From Rhodopseudomonas palustris (GTDB taxonomy: Bacteria; Pseudomonadota; Alphaproteobacteria; Rhizobiales; Xanthobacteraceae): a DNA stretch of 64,000 bases. The DNA lies in NCBI RefSeq assembly GCF_003031265.1, contig NZ_CP019966.1, positions 62,001-126,000 on the forward strand, in the 5' to 3' direction. Position numbers and translations under genes: made by a program. Shown in pieces: positions 29,559-39,297 of this stretch (position 1 is the first letter of the stretch; each line of letters starts with the position of its first letter). The notes below the pieces were generated by a model. It was not told the origin of the DNA. It searched no databases and saw only the letters and a program-made list of their open reading frames with translations.

Positions 29559-32068
29559 TCGGCCGCGTGGCGTCGAGCAGCCGGCTCGATCGGAAACTCG
29601 CAGGTCACCGACGTGCCGCGACCGATCGCCGACTCGACCTGGACCTTGCCGCCATGCAGCTCGACGAACGAGCGCACCAGCGACAGGCCGAGCCCGGCAC
29701 CGCGATGCCGCGAGCCCTGCGGGTCGCTCTCGAACAGATCGAACATCTTCTCTTTGAACGCCGGCGCGATGCCGGGACCAGAGTCGGTCACGGTGAACGC
29801 GACGCGGGTCTCGCCCCGGCGCACCGTCAGCCGCACCGTCCCTTGCGGGGGCGAGAAATCCACCGCGTTGGCAAGCAGATTGTACAGCACCTGCACGACC
29901 CGCCGCTCATCGCCGACAAAGCTGTCGATCGCCGGATCGATGTCGACCTGCAGCGCGATCTGATCGCGCGCCAGCCGGTCCTGAATGCCCTCGGCGGCCG
30001 CATCGATCACCTTGCGGATGTCGATCGGCCCGAGATTGAGCGTCATCGCGCCTGCGTCGATGCTGGCGAGATCGAGGATGTTGTTGATGATCGCCATCAG
30101 CGCATTGGTCGAGGTCGTGATGTAGTTCACGTACTCGGCCTGCTTCTCGGTGAGCGGCCCGGTCGAGGGATCGCTGAGGAAGTGCGCGAAGCCGATGATC
30201 GTGGTCAGCGGCGAGCGCAGTTCGTACGAGACGTGGTGGACGAAATCGATCTTGATGCGATCGGCCGTCTCCAACGCCTCGTTGCGCTCGCGCAGCGCCC
30301 GCTCGACATTCTCGGTGTCGGTGATGTCCTGGAACGTCAGCATGGTGGCGCCGTCGGGCAGCGGCATGGTCTTGCAGGCCAGCACGCTGCCGTCCTTGCG
30401 CTCGAGCTTGAGCAGGACATGGCGGCGATCGTCGATGCCGGTGATGGCGCCGCGCAGCGCCTGCCAGAACACCTCGTCGTCGAACAGCGGCCGGCACCAC
30501 TCCTCGATCGCCTCGATGTGCGGCTGGCTCTGCAGCGCCTCGGCCGACAGGTTCCACATCCGCGCGAACGGCGGGTTGAACAACTGCGCGCAGCCGTTGG
30601 AGCCGAACACCGCGACGGCTTCCGAGAGATTGTCGAGCGTTTCGCGCTGGACGTCGATCAGGCCGCCATAGCGGCGCTTGAGATCGAGGCTTTCGGTGAC
30701 GTCATCGAACAGATAGGTGACGCCACCTTCCGGATTGGGCGTGGTGACGATGCTGACCGCGCGGCCGTCAGGCAGGTACCAGACGTCCTTCTCGGCTTCG
30801 ACCGCCCGATAGGCTTCGTGCAGCTTGTTCTTCCACGCCTTGAAGTCGCGCTCCTCCGGCAACTTGCGCTCGGCGCGCAGCCGGTCGAGCACGGTGGAGT
30901 CGTCGGGATGGCTGTCGAGGAAGATGCGGTCGAGATCCCACAGCTTGCGATAGGAGTCGTTGTAGAACGACAGCCTGCGCTGAGCGTCGAACACCGCGAC
31001 CCCGGAGGACAGCTGATCGAGCGTGCGCCGATGTGCATCGGCCATCCGCTCCAGCGCGGCGCCGAGCGCGGCGGTTTCACTGGCGTCGACCGCGATGCCG
31101 GCGCTGCCGCCGGTCACCTTCAGGGCGCGGACGTCGAAGTAACGGCGCTCGCCGCCGACCACGATCGGCAGCCGGCCGGAGTATTCGTAGCCGTCGCTGA
31201 GCGCCCGCGCCAGCGCTGCACGATCGCTGGAATCGAGCAGTTCGAGATTGCGGCCGATCGCGTCCGCGGCGTCGCTGGCATCGGTCGCCCGCGCATAGGC
31301 GGCGTTGGCGAAGCTGAGCGTGCCATCGGAACGGCGGGTCCAGATCGGCCACGGCGCGGCGGTGGCAAAGCCGCGCAGCATCTCGGTTTCGTCCTGCAGC
31401 GCCTTGAAGCGCCGGCTCATATCGGCGAGCTCGCGGCGCACGCCGCTCAGTTCGCGGATGCGGACCACGGCCTGACCGCCGACGGCGCGCCCCATCGCCT
31501 CGATCGACCGGCCGGTCGAGGTGACGAGCTGCAACAGGAAGCCTTCGCCCTTGTCGAGCAGCGCGTCGACGGCGTGATCCATCTGCAGAGCCGGCTCGGG
31601 CGGCAGCCAGGTTCCGAACGCGAGCACGCGTTGCGGCTGGCGGCTCTGGGTCTCGGGCGGCAGGAACAGCGCGGTGTCACCGCTGATCTGCGGCCGGCTG
31701 TCGCCGGCGGCCCAGGAGATCAGCACCTGCGGCTCGGCGAACAGCAGCGCCTGAAAGCGATCGGACTCTGCCTGCAGTCCCTGCAGGTCGGCGCGCAGCC
31801 CCGCTTCGCGCGCAAGCGCGCGCTGCCGCGTCCGCACCAGCATGATCGCAGACATCACCGAAAAGCCCAGCGCCGCGAGCGCGATGATCAACGTCATCAT
31901 CTCGTGGCGGTTGAGGTCCAGCAGCAGCGACGACGTGATGGCGGCCAGGTGATCGTCTGCGGCTCGCGCCGGCGAGGACGCGACCATCACAGCCGTCCCA
32001 GCCAAACCATGCACCAGGGAGGTGCACGACAGACTGGTCCGACGTATGGACCCCAATACGCCTGACAT
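29555..32068 (-). CDS. divL: DivL-type PAS sensor kinase with tyrosine in place of the phospho-acceptor histidine
   Basis: Membrane-anchored PAS kinase of 837 residues. An N-terminal signal/anchor region includes a helix at about 60-78 (LIIALAALGFSVMSAIMLV). Three PAS-like regions fill residues about 230-590 and the HisKA/ATPase core follows. The H-box reads HHVSYELRSPLTT with Y615 where a kinase normally has His; the codon is TAC. The ATP-binding site is intact (NLLANAVDFS, DSGPGIAP, GAGLGLSLV). Caulobacter DivL has the same tyrosine and controls CckA-CtrA through DivK. The start ATG was preferred to a TTG 11 codons upstream. Confidence 0.85.
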   Translation of the reverse strand: MSGVLGSIRRTSLSCTSLVHGLAGTAVMVASSPARAADDHLAAITSSLLLDLNRHEMMTLIIALAALGFSVMSAIMLVRTRQRALAREAGLRADLQGLQAESDRFQALLFAEPQVLISWAAGDSRPQISGDTALFLPPETQSRQPQRVLAFGTWLPPEPALQMDHAVDALLDKGEGFLLQLVTSTGRSIEAMGRAVGGQAVVRIRELSGVRRELADMSRRFKALQDETEMLRGFATAAPWPIWTRRSDGTLSFANAAYARATDASDAADAIGRNLELLDSSDRAALARALSDGYEYSGRLPIVVGGERRYFDVRALKVTGGSAGIAVDASETAALGAALERMADAHRRTLDQLSSGVAVFDAQRRLSFYNDSYRKLWDLDRIFLDSHPDDSTVLDRLRAERKLPEERDFKAWKNKLHEAYRAVEAEKDVWYLPDGRAVSIVTTPNPEGGVTYLFDDVTESLDLKRRYGGLIDVQRETLDNLSEAVAVFGSNGCAQLFNPPFARMWNLSAEALQSQPHIEAIEEWCRPLFDDEVFWQALRGAITGIDDRRHVLLKLERKDGSVLACKTMPLPDGATMLTFQDITDTENVERALRERNEALETADRIKIDFVHHVSYELRSPLTTIIGFAHFLSDPSTGPLTEKQAEYVNYITTSTNALMAIINNILDLASIDAGAMTLNLGPIDIRKVIDAAAEGIQDRLARDQIALQVDIDPAIDSFVGDERRVVQVLYNLLANAVDFSPPQGTVRLTVRRGETRVAFTVTDSGPGIAPAFKEKMFDLFESDPQGSRHRGAGLGLSLVRSFVELHGGKVQVESAIGRGTSVTCEFPIEPAARRHAAE

Positions 32069-32183
32069 CGATTGCCCCAAACCGCACGGCGCAACTGACA
32101 AGCCGCGCCATAGCCGAATCGGAGGACATTATCGCCATCGCGACTCGGGGGGTAAGAGTCCAGACCGTGAACGGAGTGATGAC

Positions 32184-32210
32184 CGTCCGCAAACGGACGA
32201 TTTATATTTT
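32184..32210 (-). promoter_or_regulatory. AT-rich -10-like element and 6-bp palindrome upstream of divL
   Basis: On the minus strand AAAATATAAAT is followed at once by CGTCCG-TTTG-CGGACG. The TATAAA is the only good -10-like sequence in the 219-base gap before divL, and the palindrome would lie near the transcription start, a usual operator position. A convincing -35 was not found. Confidence 0.4.
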
Positions 32211-32287
32211 CCCGCGCCGATTCCGGCCGTGCTTGACACTAAATCTAGTTGAGTCGCGGAACTAACACCTCAACGCGGCGCCGCCAC

Positions 32288-32746
32288 TCAGCGGCCGGTC
32301 GAGCCGAAACCACCGGCGCCGCGGCCGCTTTCCGGCAGCACCTCGACCGCCACGAACTGAGCGCGGCTGACCGGGGCGATCACTATTTGAGCGATGCGTT
32401 CGCCGCGGCGGATCGTGAACGGCTCGGTGCCGTGGTTGATCAGCAGCACGCCGATCTCGCCGCGATAATCGGCGTCGATCGTGCCCGGCGCGTTCAGCAC
32501 GGTGACGCCGTGCTTGGCGGCAAGCCCCGAACGCGGCCGGACCTGCGCCTCGTAGTTCTCCGGAAGCGCAATGGTGAGTCCGGTCGGCACCAGCACGTAG
32601 CGGCCGGGTTGCAGCGTCAGCGGCGCGTCCTGCGGGACGGCGGCGGTCAGGTCGAGCCCGGCGGCATGCGCGGTCTGATACTCCGGCAGCGGCAAGCCTT
32701 CGCCGTGCGGCAGATGGCGAATCGAAACGGTGATCTTTTGGGTCAT
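32288..32746 (-). CDS. dut: Deoxyuridine 5'-triphosphate nucleotidohydrolase (dUTPase)
   Basis: Hydrolyses dUTP to dUMP, keeping uracil out of DNA. It has 152 residues, trimeric dUTPase family, with all five motifs: [47 protein letters not shown] and [12 protein letters not shown]. Its ATG overlaps the coaBC stop (ATGA). The coaBC-dut pair is conserved in many proteobacteria. Confidence 0.95.
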   Translation of the reverse strand: MTQKITVSIRHLPHGEGLPLPEYQTAHAAGLDLTAAVPQDAPLTLQPGRYVLVPTGLTIALPENYEAQVRPRSGLAAKHGVTVLNAPGTIDADYRGEIGVLLINHGTEPFTIRRGERIAQIVIAPVSRAQFVAVEVLPESGRGAGGFGSTGR

Positions 32747-34188
32747 GCGGGAACTGCCATTGCTTGAGCGATCCGCGCCACCAGCGCGGTCGCGACTTCG
32801 TCCTTGGTCATCAGCGGCCATGATTCGAGATCGGTGGCGGCATCGTTGCGCATCAGCAGATGCACGGTGTTGCGGTCGCCGCCCATCACGCCGGTGGCTG
32901 GCGAGACGTCGTTGGCGACGATCCAATCGCAGCCCTTGCGGGCCAGCTTGGCGGTGGCGTTGTCGATCAGGTTTTCGGTCTCGGCCGCAAAGCCGATCAC
33001 CAGCGGCGGCCGGCCCTCGGTCAACTTCGAGATCGTCGCCAGGATGTCGGGATTCTCGGTCAGCTGCAGCGGCGGCGGCCCGCCGGCGCCCTTCTTGAGC
33101 TTCTGTATTCCTTCACTGGCAACACGCCAGTCCGCGACGGCAGCGGCGAAGATCGCCACATCCGCCGGCAGCGCCGATTGAACGGCAGCAAGCATCTCGC
33201 GCGCCGACTCCACGCGGGTAAGGTCGACACCTGCCGGCGCCCGTAGCTCGACCGGACCGGAAATCAGCGATACCTCGGCGCCGGCGGCGGCCGCCGCGGC
33301 TGCGATCGCGTAGCCCTGTTTGCCGGACGAGCGGTTGGCGATGTAGCGCACCGGATCGATCGGCTCATGGGTCGGGCCTGCGGTGATCAGCACGCGCTTG
33401 CCGAGCAGCGGCTTCGGCGGCTGCGGCCGCCACAGCGCTTCGGCCGCTGCGGCGATCTCGATCGGCTCCGCCATCCGGCCGACGCCGGCCTCGCCGCGCT
33501 CGGCCATCTCGCCGGCATTGGGGCCGACCATCACAACGCCGTCCTGCTTGAGCTGGGCGACGTTGCGCCGGGTCGCGGCGTTGTTCCACATCAGCGGGTT
33601 CATCGCCGGCGCCAGCAGGATCTGGCGATTGGTGGCGAGCAGGATCGCGGTCGCGAGGTCATCGGCATGACCGCCGGCGATCTTGGCCATCAGGTCGGCG
33701 GTCGCCGGCGCGACGACAATCAGGTCGCAGTCGCGGGCAAGGCGGATGTGCCCGGCATCGAACTCGCTCGAGGGGTCAAACAGATCGGTGTAGCAGCGCT
33801 GATGCGACAGCGCGCTCGCGGTCAACGGGGTGACGAACTGCTGGGCCGCCTTGGTCAGCACCACACGGACGTCAGCACCGCGATCCTTGAGCCGGCGGAT
33901 CAGGTCCATCGCCTTGTAGGCCGCGATGCCGCCGCCGACGATCAGCGTCACCCGCGCGCCGCCCTGCTGCGGCTGGGCACGAGCGCCTTCCGGCGGATCT
34001 TCCGGCGTCGGGACTGAGGGCACGGAAGGGTCGACCGACGAAGGCTCTGCGAAGCCGAGCCGCCTGTGGCAGGCGTCGCGCAGGATCACCCGGACTTCGT
34101 CTTCCATCGAGCGGCCATTGGCAGCCGCTCGTTGGCGGAGTTCGGCCTTAAGAACGTCGTCGAGCTTGCGGATCGTCAGATTAGCCAT
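32743..34188 (-). CDS. coaBC: Bifunctional CoaBC with an N-terminal ribbon-helix-helix domain
   Basis: Makes 4'-phosphopantetheine from phosphopantothenate and cysteine. Residues 1-43 ([20 protein letters not shown], then [16 protein letters not shown]) match FitA/VapB-like ribbon-helix-helix antitoxin domains. A Pro-rich linker (about 44-78) follows. The CoaC part (about 79-255) has [18 protein letters not shown], catalytic H147 (AGHIRLA) and [11 protein letters not shown]. The CoaB part starts near 263 with [26 protein letters not shown]. The flap that carries Cys158 in E. coli reads [12 protein letters not shown] without cysteine. A GTG at codon 80 could start CoaBC alone. Confidence 0.9.
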   Translation of the reverse strand: MANLTIRKLDDVLKAELRQRAAANGRSMEDEVRVILRDACHRRLGFAEPSSVDPSVPSVPTPEDPPEGARAQPQQGGARVTLIVGGGIAAYKAMDLIRRLKDRGADVRVVLTKAAQQFVTPLTASALSHQRCYTDLFDPSSEFDAGHIRLARDCDLIVVAPATADLMAKIAGGHADDLATAILLATNRQILLAPAMNPLMWNNAATRRNVAQLKQDGVVMVGPNAGEMAERGEAGVGRMAEPIEIAAAAEALWRPQPPKPLLGKRVLITAGPTHEPIDPVRYIANRSSGKQGYAIAAAAAAAGAEVSLISGPVELRAPAGVDLTRVESAREMLAAVQSALPADVAIFAAAVADWRVASEGIQKLKKGAGGPPPLQLTENPDILATISKLTEGRPPLVIGFAAETENLIDNATAKLARKGCDWIVANDVSPATGVMGGDRNTVHLLMRNDAATDLESWPLMTKDEVATALVARIAQAMAVPA

Positions 34189-34241
34189 GACGAAAAGCTA
34201 GCGGACGCAAGCATTGCATTCAAGACATGAATGCAATGCCG

Positions 34242-35819
34242 TCAGATCATTCGCGAAAGCGCGATCAGAACCCCGATGAAGGTCGCAGCGATCACCCAGA
34301 GCGCCACCGTCCGGCCGCGGGTGCGGCCGCGCACGGTGCGGCCGATCGCAGCGATCGTCTCCGGCGCCAGCACCAGGCCGTCCTTGGTCATGACCTCGAG
34401 CTGATTCAGCACGGTGACGGCGCGCGACACGATGGTCGGCAGGCTGGTCAGGGTGTGGCCGAGCTCGCCGGCGCCGGCGAGCGCGCCTTCGACCTTGCCG
34501 ATCGGACCCAGATTGCGCTGGATCCACTCGCGCACCACCGGGTCGGCGACCTTCCAGATGTCGAGCTTGGGATCGAACGACCGCGCCACGCCTTCGACCA
34601 CCACCATGGTCTTCTGCAGCAGGATCAACTCCGGCCGGGTCCGCATGTCGAACAGGCCGGTGACCTCGAGCAGCAGCGTCAGCAGCTTGGCCATCGAGAT
34701 TTCTTCGGCGGTGCGATTGTGGATCGGCTCGCCGATCGCGCGGATCGCCTGCGCGAAATTCTCGACCGAGTGATGCGCCGGCACGTAGCCGGCCTCGAAA
34801 TGCACCTCGGCGACGCGGCGATAGTTGCGGGTGATGAAGCCGAGCAGGATCTCGGCGAGGAAGCGCCGCTCCTTCGGCAGCAGGCGCCCCATGATGCCGA
34901 AATCGACCGCCACCAGCTTGCCGTCGCGATCCAGGAACAGGTTGCCCGGATGCATGTCGGCGTGGAAGAAGCCGTCGCGCAGCGCATGGCGCAGGAAGCT
35001 CTGGATCACCTTGCGGCCGAGCTCGATGGTATCGACGTTGGCGTCCTTCAGACGGGCGTGATCGTTCAGCGGGATGCCGTCGATCCACTCCATCGTCAGC
35101 ACGTTGTGGCTGGTGCGATCCCAATCGACGGTGGGGACGCGGAAGTCCGGATCGTCCTTGGTGTTCTCGGCCATCTCGGACGCCGCGGCCGCTTCCAGCC
35201 GCAGGTCCATCTCCATCGCGACCGAGCGCGACATCGTGTTGATGACTTCGACCAGCCGCAGCCGCCGCGCCTCGGCGGAATACAGCTCGGCCTTGTCGGC
35301 CACATAGAAGAAATCCGACAGGTCGCGCCTGAACCGCGCCGACACGTTCGGCCGCAGCACCTTCACGGCGACCTGCTTGCGGACGCCGTCGATCTCGACC
35401 TCGCCGCGATGCACCTGGGCGATCGAAGCGGCCGCCACCGGGGGGCTGAGGCTGACGAAAAGATCGCGCAGCGGCCGCTCCAGCGAGGTCGCGATCACCT
35501 CGTTGGCTTCGTCCTGCGAGAATGGCGGCAGCCGGTCCTGCAGCGCTTCGAGATCGCGCGCCATCGCGACGCCGACCACGTCGGGCCGCGTGGCGAGGAA
35601 TTGGCCGAGTTTCAAGTACGCTGGGCCGAGCCGCGTCAGGGCGCGCGACAGCCGCGGGCCGGACTTGGCGCCGCGCCGCTCGATCAGCCGCGCCAGCCGG
35701 ATCGGCACCTGACCGGCGGGCGGAATCAACGCCGGATCGACCACGCCGAACACGCCCTCGCGCGCGAACACGAAGGCGGCGCGGCCGAGCCGCGCCACAT
35801 GAGTAAGTGCTGCGATCAC
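34242..35819 (-). CDS. ubiB: Ubiquinone biosynthesis protein UbiB (ABC1/ADCK family)
   Basis: Atypical kinase-like ATPase needed for ubiquinone synthesis and lipid handling. It has 525 residues. The KxGQ motif ([14 protein letters not shown]) and the Ala-rich nucleotide loop region ([14 protein letters not shown]) are present, with [13 protein letters not shown] and VDFGIMGRL as catalytic and metal loops. Two C-terminal hydrophobic stretches, the last [20 protein letters not shown], anchor it in the membrane. Its ATG overlaps the ubiE stop as ATGA. Confidence 0.94.
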   Translation of the reverse strand: MIAALTHVARLGRAAFVFAREGVFGVVDPALIPPAGQVPIRLARLIERRGAKSGPRLSRALTRLGPAYLKLGQFLATRPDVVGVAMARDLEALQDRLPPFSQDEANEVIATSLERPLRDLFVSLSPPVAAASIAQVHRGEVEIDGVRKQVAVKVLRPNVSARFRRDLSDFFYVADKAELYSAEARRLRLVEVINTMSRSVAMEMDLRLEAAAASEMAENTKDDPDFRVPTVDWDRTSHNVLTMEWIDGIPLNDHARLKDANVDTIELGRKVIQSFLRHALRDGFFHADMHPGNLFLDRDGKLVAVDFGIMGRLLPKERRFLAEILLGFITRNYRRVAEVHFEAGYVPAHHSVENFAQAIRAIGEPIHNRTAEEISMAKLLTLLLEVTGLFDMRTRPELILLQKTMVVVEGVARSFDPKLDIWKVADPVVREWIQRNLGPIGKVEGALAGAGELGHTLTSLPTIVSRAVTVLNQLEVMTKDGLVLAPETIAAIGRTVRGRTRGRTVALWVIAATFIGVLIALSRMI

Positions 35820-36577
35820 AAACGCCAGCCCGAATGCAGCGCGACGATGCCGCCGCTCATCACCTGCCAGTTGGCGCGCGCAAAGCCGGCGTCGCGCATC
35901 ATCTCGGCGAAATCATACGGCTTGGGAAATTTGCGGATCGATTCGACCAGATACTGATAGCTGTCGGCATCGCCGGTGACGACGCGGCCGATCTCCGGGA
36001 TCACCTTGAACGAGAACAGATCGTACAGCTTGGACAGGCCCGGCACGTCGACCGACGAGAACTCCAGGCACAGGAAACGGCTGCCCGGCTTGAGCACCCG
36101 ATAGGCTTCCTTCAGCGCCAGATCGATCCGCGGCACGTTCCGGATGCCGAACGCGATGGTGTAGGCGTCGAAGCTGCGATCGTCGAACTGCAGGCTCTCG
36201 GCATTGCCCTCGACGAAATCGACCTTGTCGTCGAGATTGCGCTCGACCGCGCGCTGGCGGCCGACTTCGAGCATGTCGGTGTTGATATCGCAGACGGTGG
36301 AGTGAAAGCCGGCGCCCGAGGCCTTGGCGGCACGGAACGAGATATCGCCGGTCCCGCCGGCAACGTCGAGTAGCCGGAACGGCGTGTCGTCGCGCGGCGG
36401 GTTGAGGGTCGTGATCATCACGTCCTTCCACAACCGGTGCATGCCGCCCGACATCAGATCGTTCATCAGGTCGTAGCGGCCGGCGACGCTGTGAAACACG
36501 TCGTTGACCAGCGTCTGCTTCTCGTCCAGCGGAACGTCGCGATAGCCGAAATGCGTGGTCTCGCCCGGCTCAGTCAT
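35816..36577 (-). CDS. ubiE: Ubiquinone/menaquinone C-methyltransferase UbiE
   Basis: SAM-dependent C-methylation of the quinone ring. It has 253 residues. Family motifs are [25 protein letters not shown], the SAM loop [14 protein letters not shown] and [23 protein letters not shown]. The start was placed at the ATG with AGGAG upstream, since the frame continues upstream into sequence without family similarity. It is divergent from mutM, with 244 bases between them, and begins the ubiE-ubiB pair. Confidence 0.95.
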   Translation of the reverse strand: MTEPGETTHFGYRDVPLDEKQTLVNDVFHSVAGRYDLMNDLMSGGMHRLWKDVMITTLNPPRDDTPFRLLDVAGGTGDISFRAAKASGAGFHSTVCDINTDMLEVGRQRAVERNLDDKVDFVEGNAESLQFDDRSFDAYTIAFGIRNVPRIDLALKEAYRVLKPGSRFLCLEFSSVDVPGLSKLYDLFSFKVIPEIGRVVTGDADSYQYLVESIRKFPKPYDFAEMMRDAGFARANWQVMSGGIVALHSGWRL

Positions 36578-36821
36578 GCCTTCAACTCCTGCGCGCGGAC
36601 GGTTTTTCAGGCCGATTGCCGCCCGAAACACGAAAACGGCGGTCCGCGGCGGACCATATAGCGCGCTTGGTGCGGAGGCGCTATCACCTGAATGCCTTAA
36701 CTGGCTGACGCCAAATGTAGAATGCAACAACGGACGGCGCCGGCCGCAATCGCCGGGTTGTCGCCGCCATGCCTGAAATTCAAGCCAATCGAGTGGCTTA
36801 AAGCCCTTCCGAGCGAGCCCG

Positions 36822-37697
36822 ATGCCCGAACTCCCCGAAGTCGAAACCGTCCGCCGCGGGCTGCAGCCGGCGATGGAGGGCTTTCGGATCGACCGCGCGG
36901 TGGCGCACCGGGAGAACCTGCGGTTTCCGCTGCAGAAGGACTTCGTCGCCCGGCTCACCGGCCAGATCGTCACCGGCCTCGGCCGGCGTGCCAAATATCT
37001 GCTGGCGGATCTGTCGAGCGGCGACGTGCTGCTGATGCATCTCGGGATGTCCGGCTCGTTCCGGGTGATCGAGGCCGATGGCGAGACCACGCCGGGCGAG
37101 TTTCACTATCCCCGCAGCGAGGACCGCACCCACGACCACGTGGTGTTCGAAATGGCGTCCGGCGCCCGCATCGTGTTCAACGATCCGCGGCGGTTCGGCT
37201 TCATGAAGGTGTTTCCGCGCAGCGAGATCGAAACCGAGCCGCACCTGAAGGGCCTCGGCCCCGAGCCGCTCGGCAACGCGTTCGACGCCAGCCTGCTGGC
37301 GAAGGCCTGCGCCGGCAAGCAGACCAGCCTCAAGGCCGCGCTGCTCGATCAGCGCGTGGTTGCCGGGCTCGGCAACATCTATGTCTGCGAGGCGCTGTTT
37401 CGCGCGCACCTATCACCAAAGCGCAAAGCCTCGACGCTGGCCAATCGCAAGGAAGAACCGACCGACCATGCGGTGCGGTTGACCGAGGCAATCCGCGAGG
37501 TGCTGGGCGAAGCGATCAAGGCCGGCGGCTCATCGCTCCGCGACCATCGCCAGACCAGCGGTGAGCTCGGTTACTTCCAACACGCGTTCAAGGTTTACGA
37601 CCGCGAAGGCAAGCCGTGCCCGACCTGCAGCGGCACAGTGCAACGCTTCGTGCAGAACGGCCGGTCGACGTTCTGGTGCCCGAAGTGCCAGAAGTGA
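36822..37697 (+). CDS. mutM: Formamidopyrimidine-DNA glycosylase (Fpg)
   Basis: Removes oxidised purines such as 8-oxoguanine and nicks the abasic site. It has 291 residues. The N-terminus [14 protein letters not shown] supplies catalytic P2 and E3. Conserved [29 protein letters not shown] and [12 protein letters not shown] are present. The C-terminal zinc finger is complete (CPTC...CPKC). It is divergent from ubiE. Confidence 0.95.
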   Translation: MPELPEVETVRRGLQPAMEGFRIDRAVAHRENLRFPLQKDFVARLTGQIVTGLGRRAKYLLADLSSGDVLLMHLGMSGSFRVIEADGETTPGEFHYPRSEDRTHDHVVFEMASGARIVFNDPRRFGFMKVFPRSEIETEPHLKGLGPEPLGNAFDASLLAKACAGKQTSLKAALLDQRVVAGLGNIYVCEALFRAHLSPKRKASTLANRKEEPTDHAVRLTEAIREVLGEAIKAGGSSLRDHRQTSGELGYFQHAFKVYDREGKPCPTCSGTVQRFVQNGRSTFWCPKCQK

Positions 37698-37748
37698 AGG
37701 GAATTCAACCAATCACTTCGGACGACACAGGCAGCGAGTCCGCGGGGA

Positions 37749-39089
37749 TTACTTCCGCACGCAGATCACGCGGACGACGCTCGCTTTGGCATCCTTGGTG
37801 GTGACTTCGGCCGGCTTCACGCCGACGCCGGTGAGATAGCTGCGGACGGTGTCGGCGGTGATCAGCGTCGCCTGCGCCGCAGCGCCATCCGCCGCTCCTG
37901 CGACCAGTGGCAGACGCAGCGTCGTCAGCCCCGCGAACCGTCCCTCCGCATCGCGTGCCGGTGCACCGGAAAAGCCGAGGCTCGGCGGCGGCGTTACTAC
38001 CAACCCGCCGGTGGTGCCGGCAACGGTGAGCTGCGCCTTGACGGTGGTGACGGCAGCGCCGCCGCCCTGGCTCTGCGGATCGGCGACGCCTGTGATCTCG
38101 ACCGCTCCGGCCTTGGCTGCGCCACCGCCGATCGGCAGCGGCTTGAGCTCGGACGCGCCGTAGATCCGCAGCAGCGCCAGTTCGTGCTCCTTGCTTCGAT
38201 CGGCCAGATCGGCAGGACCGTAGCCCGCAACAACGATCGACAGGCAGCCCTCGACCGCCTCGCGATCGGCCAGGATCGCGCCATCGGCGCCGACGATCGT
38301 GCCGGTCGAATATTCGACCTTCTTGCGCGGCGGTGGGCCGGCCTGGACGCCGCCCGGAAACGGATTGTAGGCGCTCGACATGGCGACCACGACCGGCTGC
38401 ATCGTGCCTTCGGTGGCCTGGTCGTACAGCACGGTGAGGATGCGGACCTCGGCATCCTTGAAGCTGCCGCGGATATAGAACTTCTTCTGGTTCTGGGTGC
38501 CCGACAGCACGAAGAAGTCCGGCTTGATCGCGCTGTATTCGATCTTGCGGCCAGGCTCTTTCTTCTCCTGCTCGGCGAGCTTGGCGATCGAGACGTCCGC
38601 TTCCTTACGCCGCGACAACGCGACCTGGATCGTCCCCGTGGAGGAACTCCAGCGCGTGCCATTGCCGTCGGAGGCCTGTTGCGGCACCAGCCGGGTCGGT
38701 ACGCCGACGCGCGCGCCGGTGACCGGATCGGAAACCAGCTTCCAGCCGACGCTGGCCTGCAGCCTGCGCGCCGCCTCGGCGAGCTGCCCGCGTTCCTGCG
38801 GATTGAGCACGCCGGTCGGCTTGTGGCCCTGATTGGTCTGGAATTGCTTGATCGCGGCGATCATCCGATCGGACACCTCGCCGTTGATCAGGCCATTGTA
38901 GTCGCCGGTCCAGGCGAGATCGGATTGAATCGCCTGGCGCTCGCCCTGCGCCAGCGTTTTGGCCGTCTCCGCAGGTGTCTGCGCTGCCGGCGGTGCGGCC
39001 GCGGTTTGCTTTGGCGCGGCGTTTGCGCCATGCGCCGCCAGAGTGGCGGCACCGGCGACGATCAGGGTTGCAGCCAGCATCGATCTCAT
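37749..39089 (-). CDS. Trypsin-like protein with a degraded catalytic triad and a peptidoglycan-binding-like region
   Basis: Exported protein of 446 residues. A signal peptide (MRSMLAATLIVAGAATLAAH, cleavage near ANA-APK) leads to a PG_binding_1-like segment (residues 45-110: AIQSDLAWTGDYNGLINGEV, FQTNQGHKPTGVLN). The C-terminal half has a chymotrypsin fold with GFSGAP holding Ser374, but the His position of TNxHVVEG reads ADREAVEG (E277) and the Asp position of DLALL reads ELALL (E303). Hydrolysis is therefore unlikely and a scaffold or binding role is possible. The start ATG is where the signal peptide begins. Confidence 0.72.
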   Translation of the reverse strand: MRSMLAATLIVAGAATLAAHGANAAPKQTAAAPPAAQTPAETAKTLAQGERQAIQSDLAWTGDYNGLINGEVSDRMIAAIKQFQTNQGHKPTGVLNPQERGQLAEAARRLQASVGWKLVSDPVTGARVGVPTRLVPQQASDGNGTRWSSSTGTIQVALSRRKEADVSIAKLAEQEKKEPGRKIEYSAIKPDFFVLSGTQNQKKFYIRGSFKDAEVRILTVLYDQATEGTMQPVVVAMSSAYNPFPGGVQAGPPPRKKVEYSTGTIVGADGAILADREAVEGCLSIVVAGYGPADLADRSKEHELALLRIYGASELKPLPIGGGAAKAGAVEITGVADPQSQGGGAAVTTVKAQLTVAGTTGGLVVTPPPSLGFSGAPARDAEGRFAGLTTLRLPLVAGAADGAAAQATLITADTVRSYLTGVGVKPAEVTTKDAKASVVRVICVRK

Positions 39090-39297
39090 GACAATTCCCG
39101 AGCAACGTTGCGCCATGCGCAAATAACCACAACCGCTTGGTCGGCGCCAACGCTGCGCCGGTTCGACGCGCGGCAGCGCGCACAATGTCTCGCCTGCCGG
39201 AAATCGCACCTTCGACCGCAGGAAAGGATGAGCCGGATGCGCGTCTTCAAGATGACGATGCCGGTCTGGCCGTGGAAGTGAAGGATACCATCCGATC

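Noticed and set aside
29540..32065. An 841-codon plus-strand open frame opposite divL
   Set aside because: Composition is the mirror image of a GC-rich gene and no motif is seen; divL on the other strand is clearly real.
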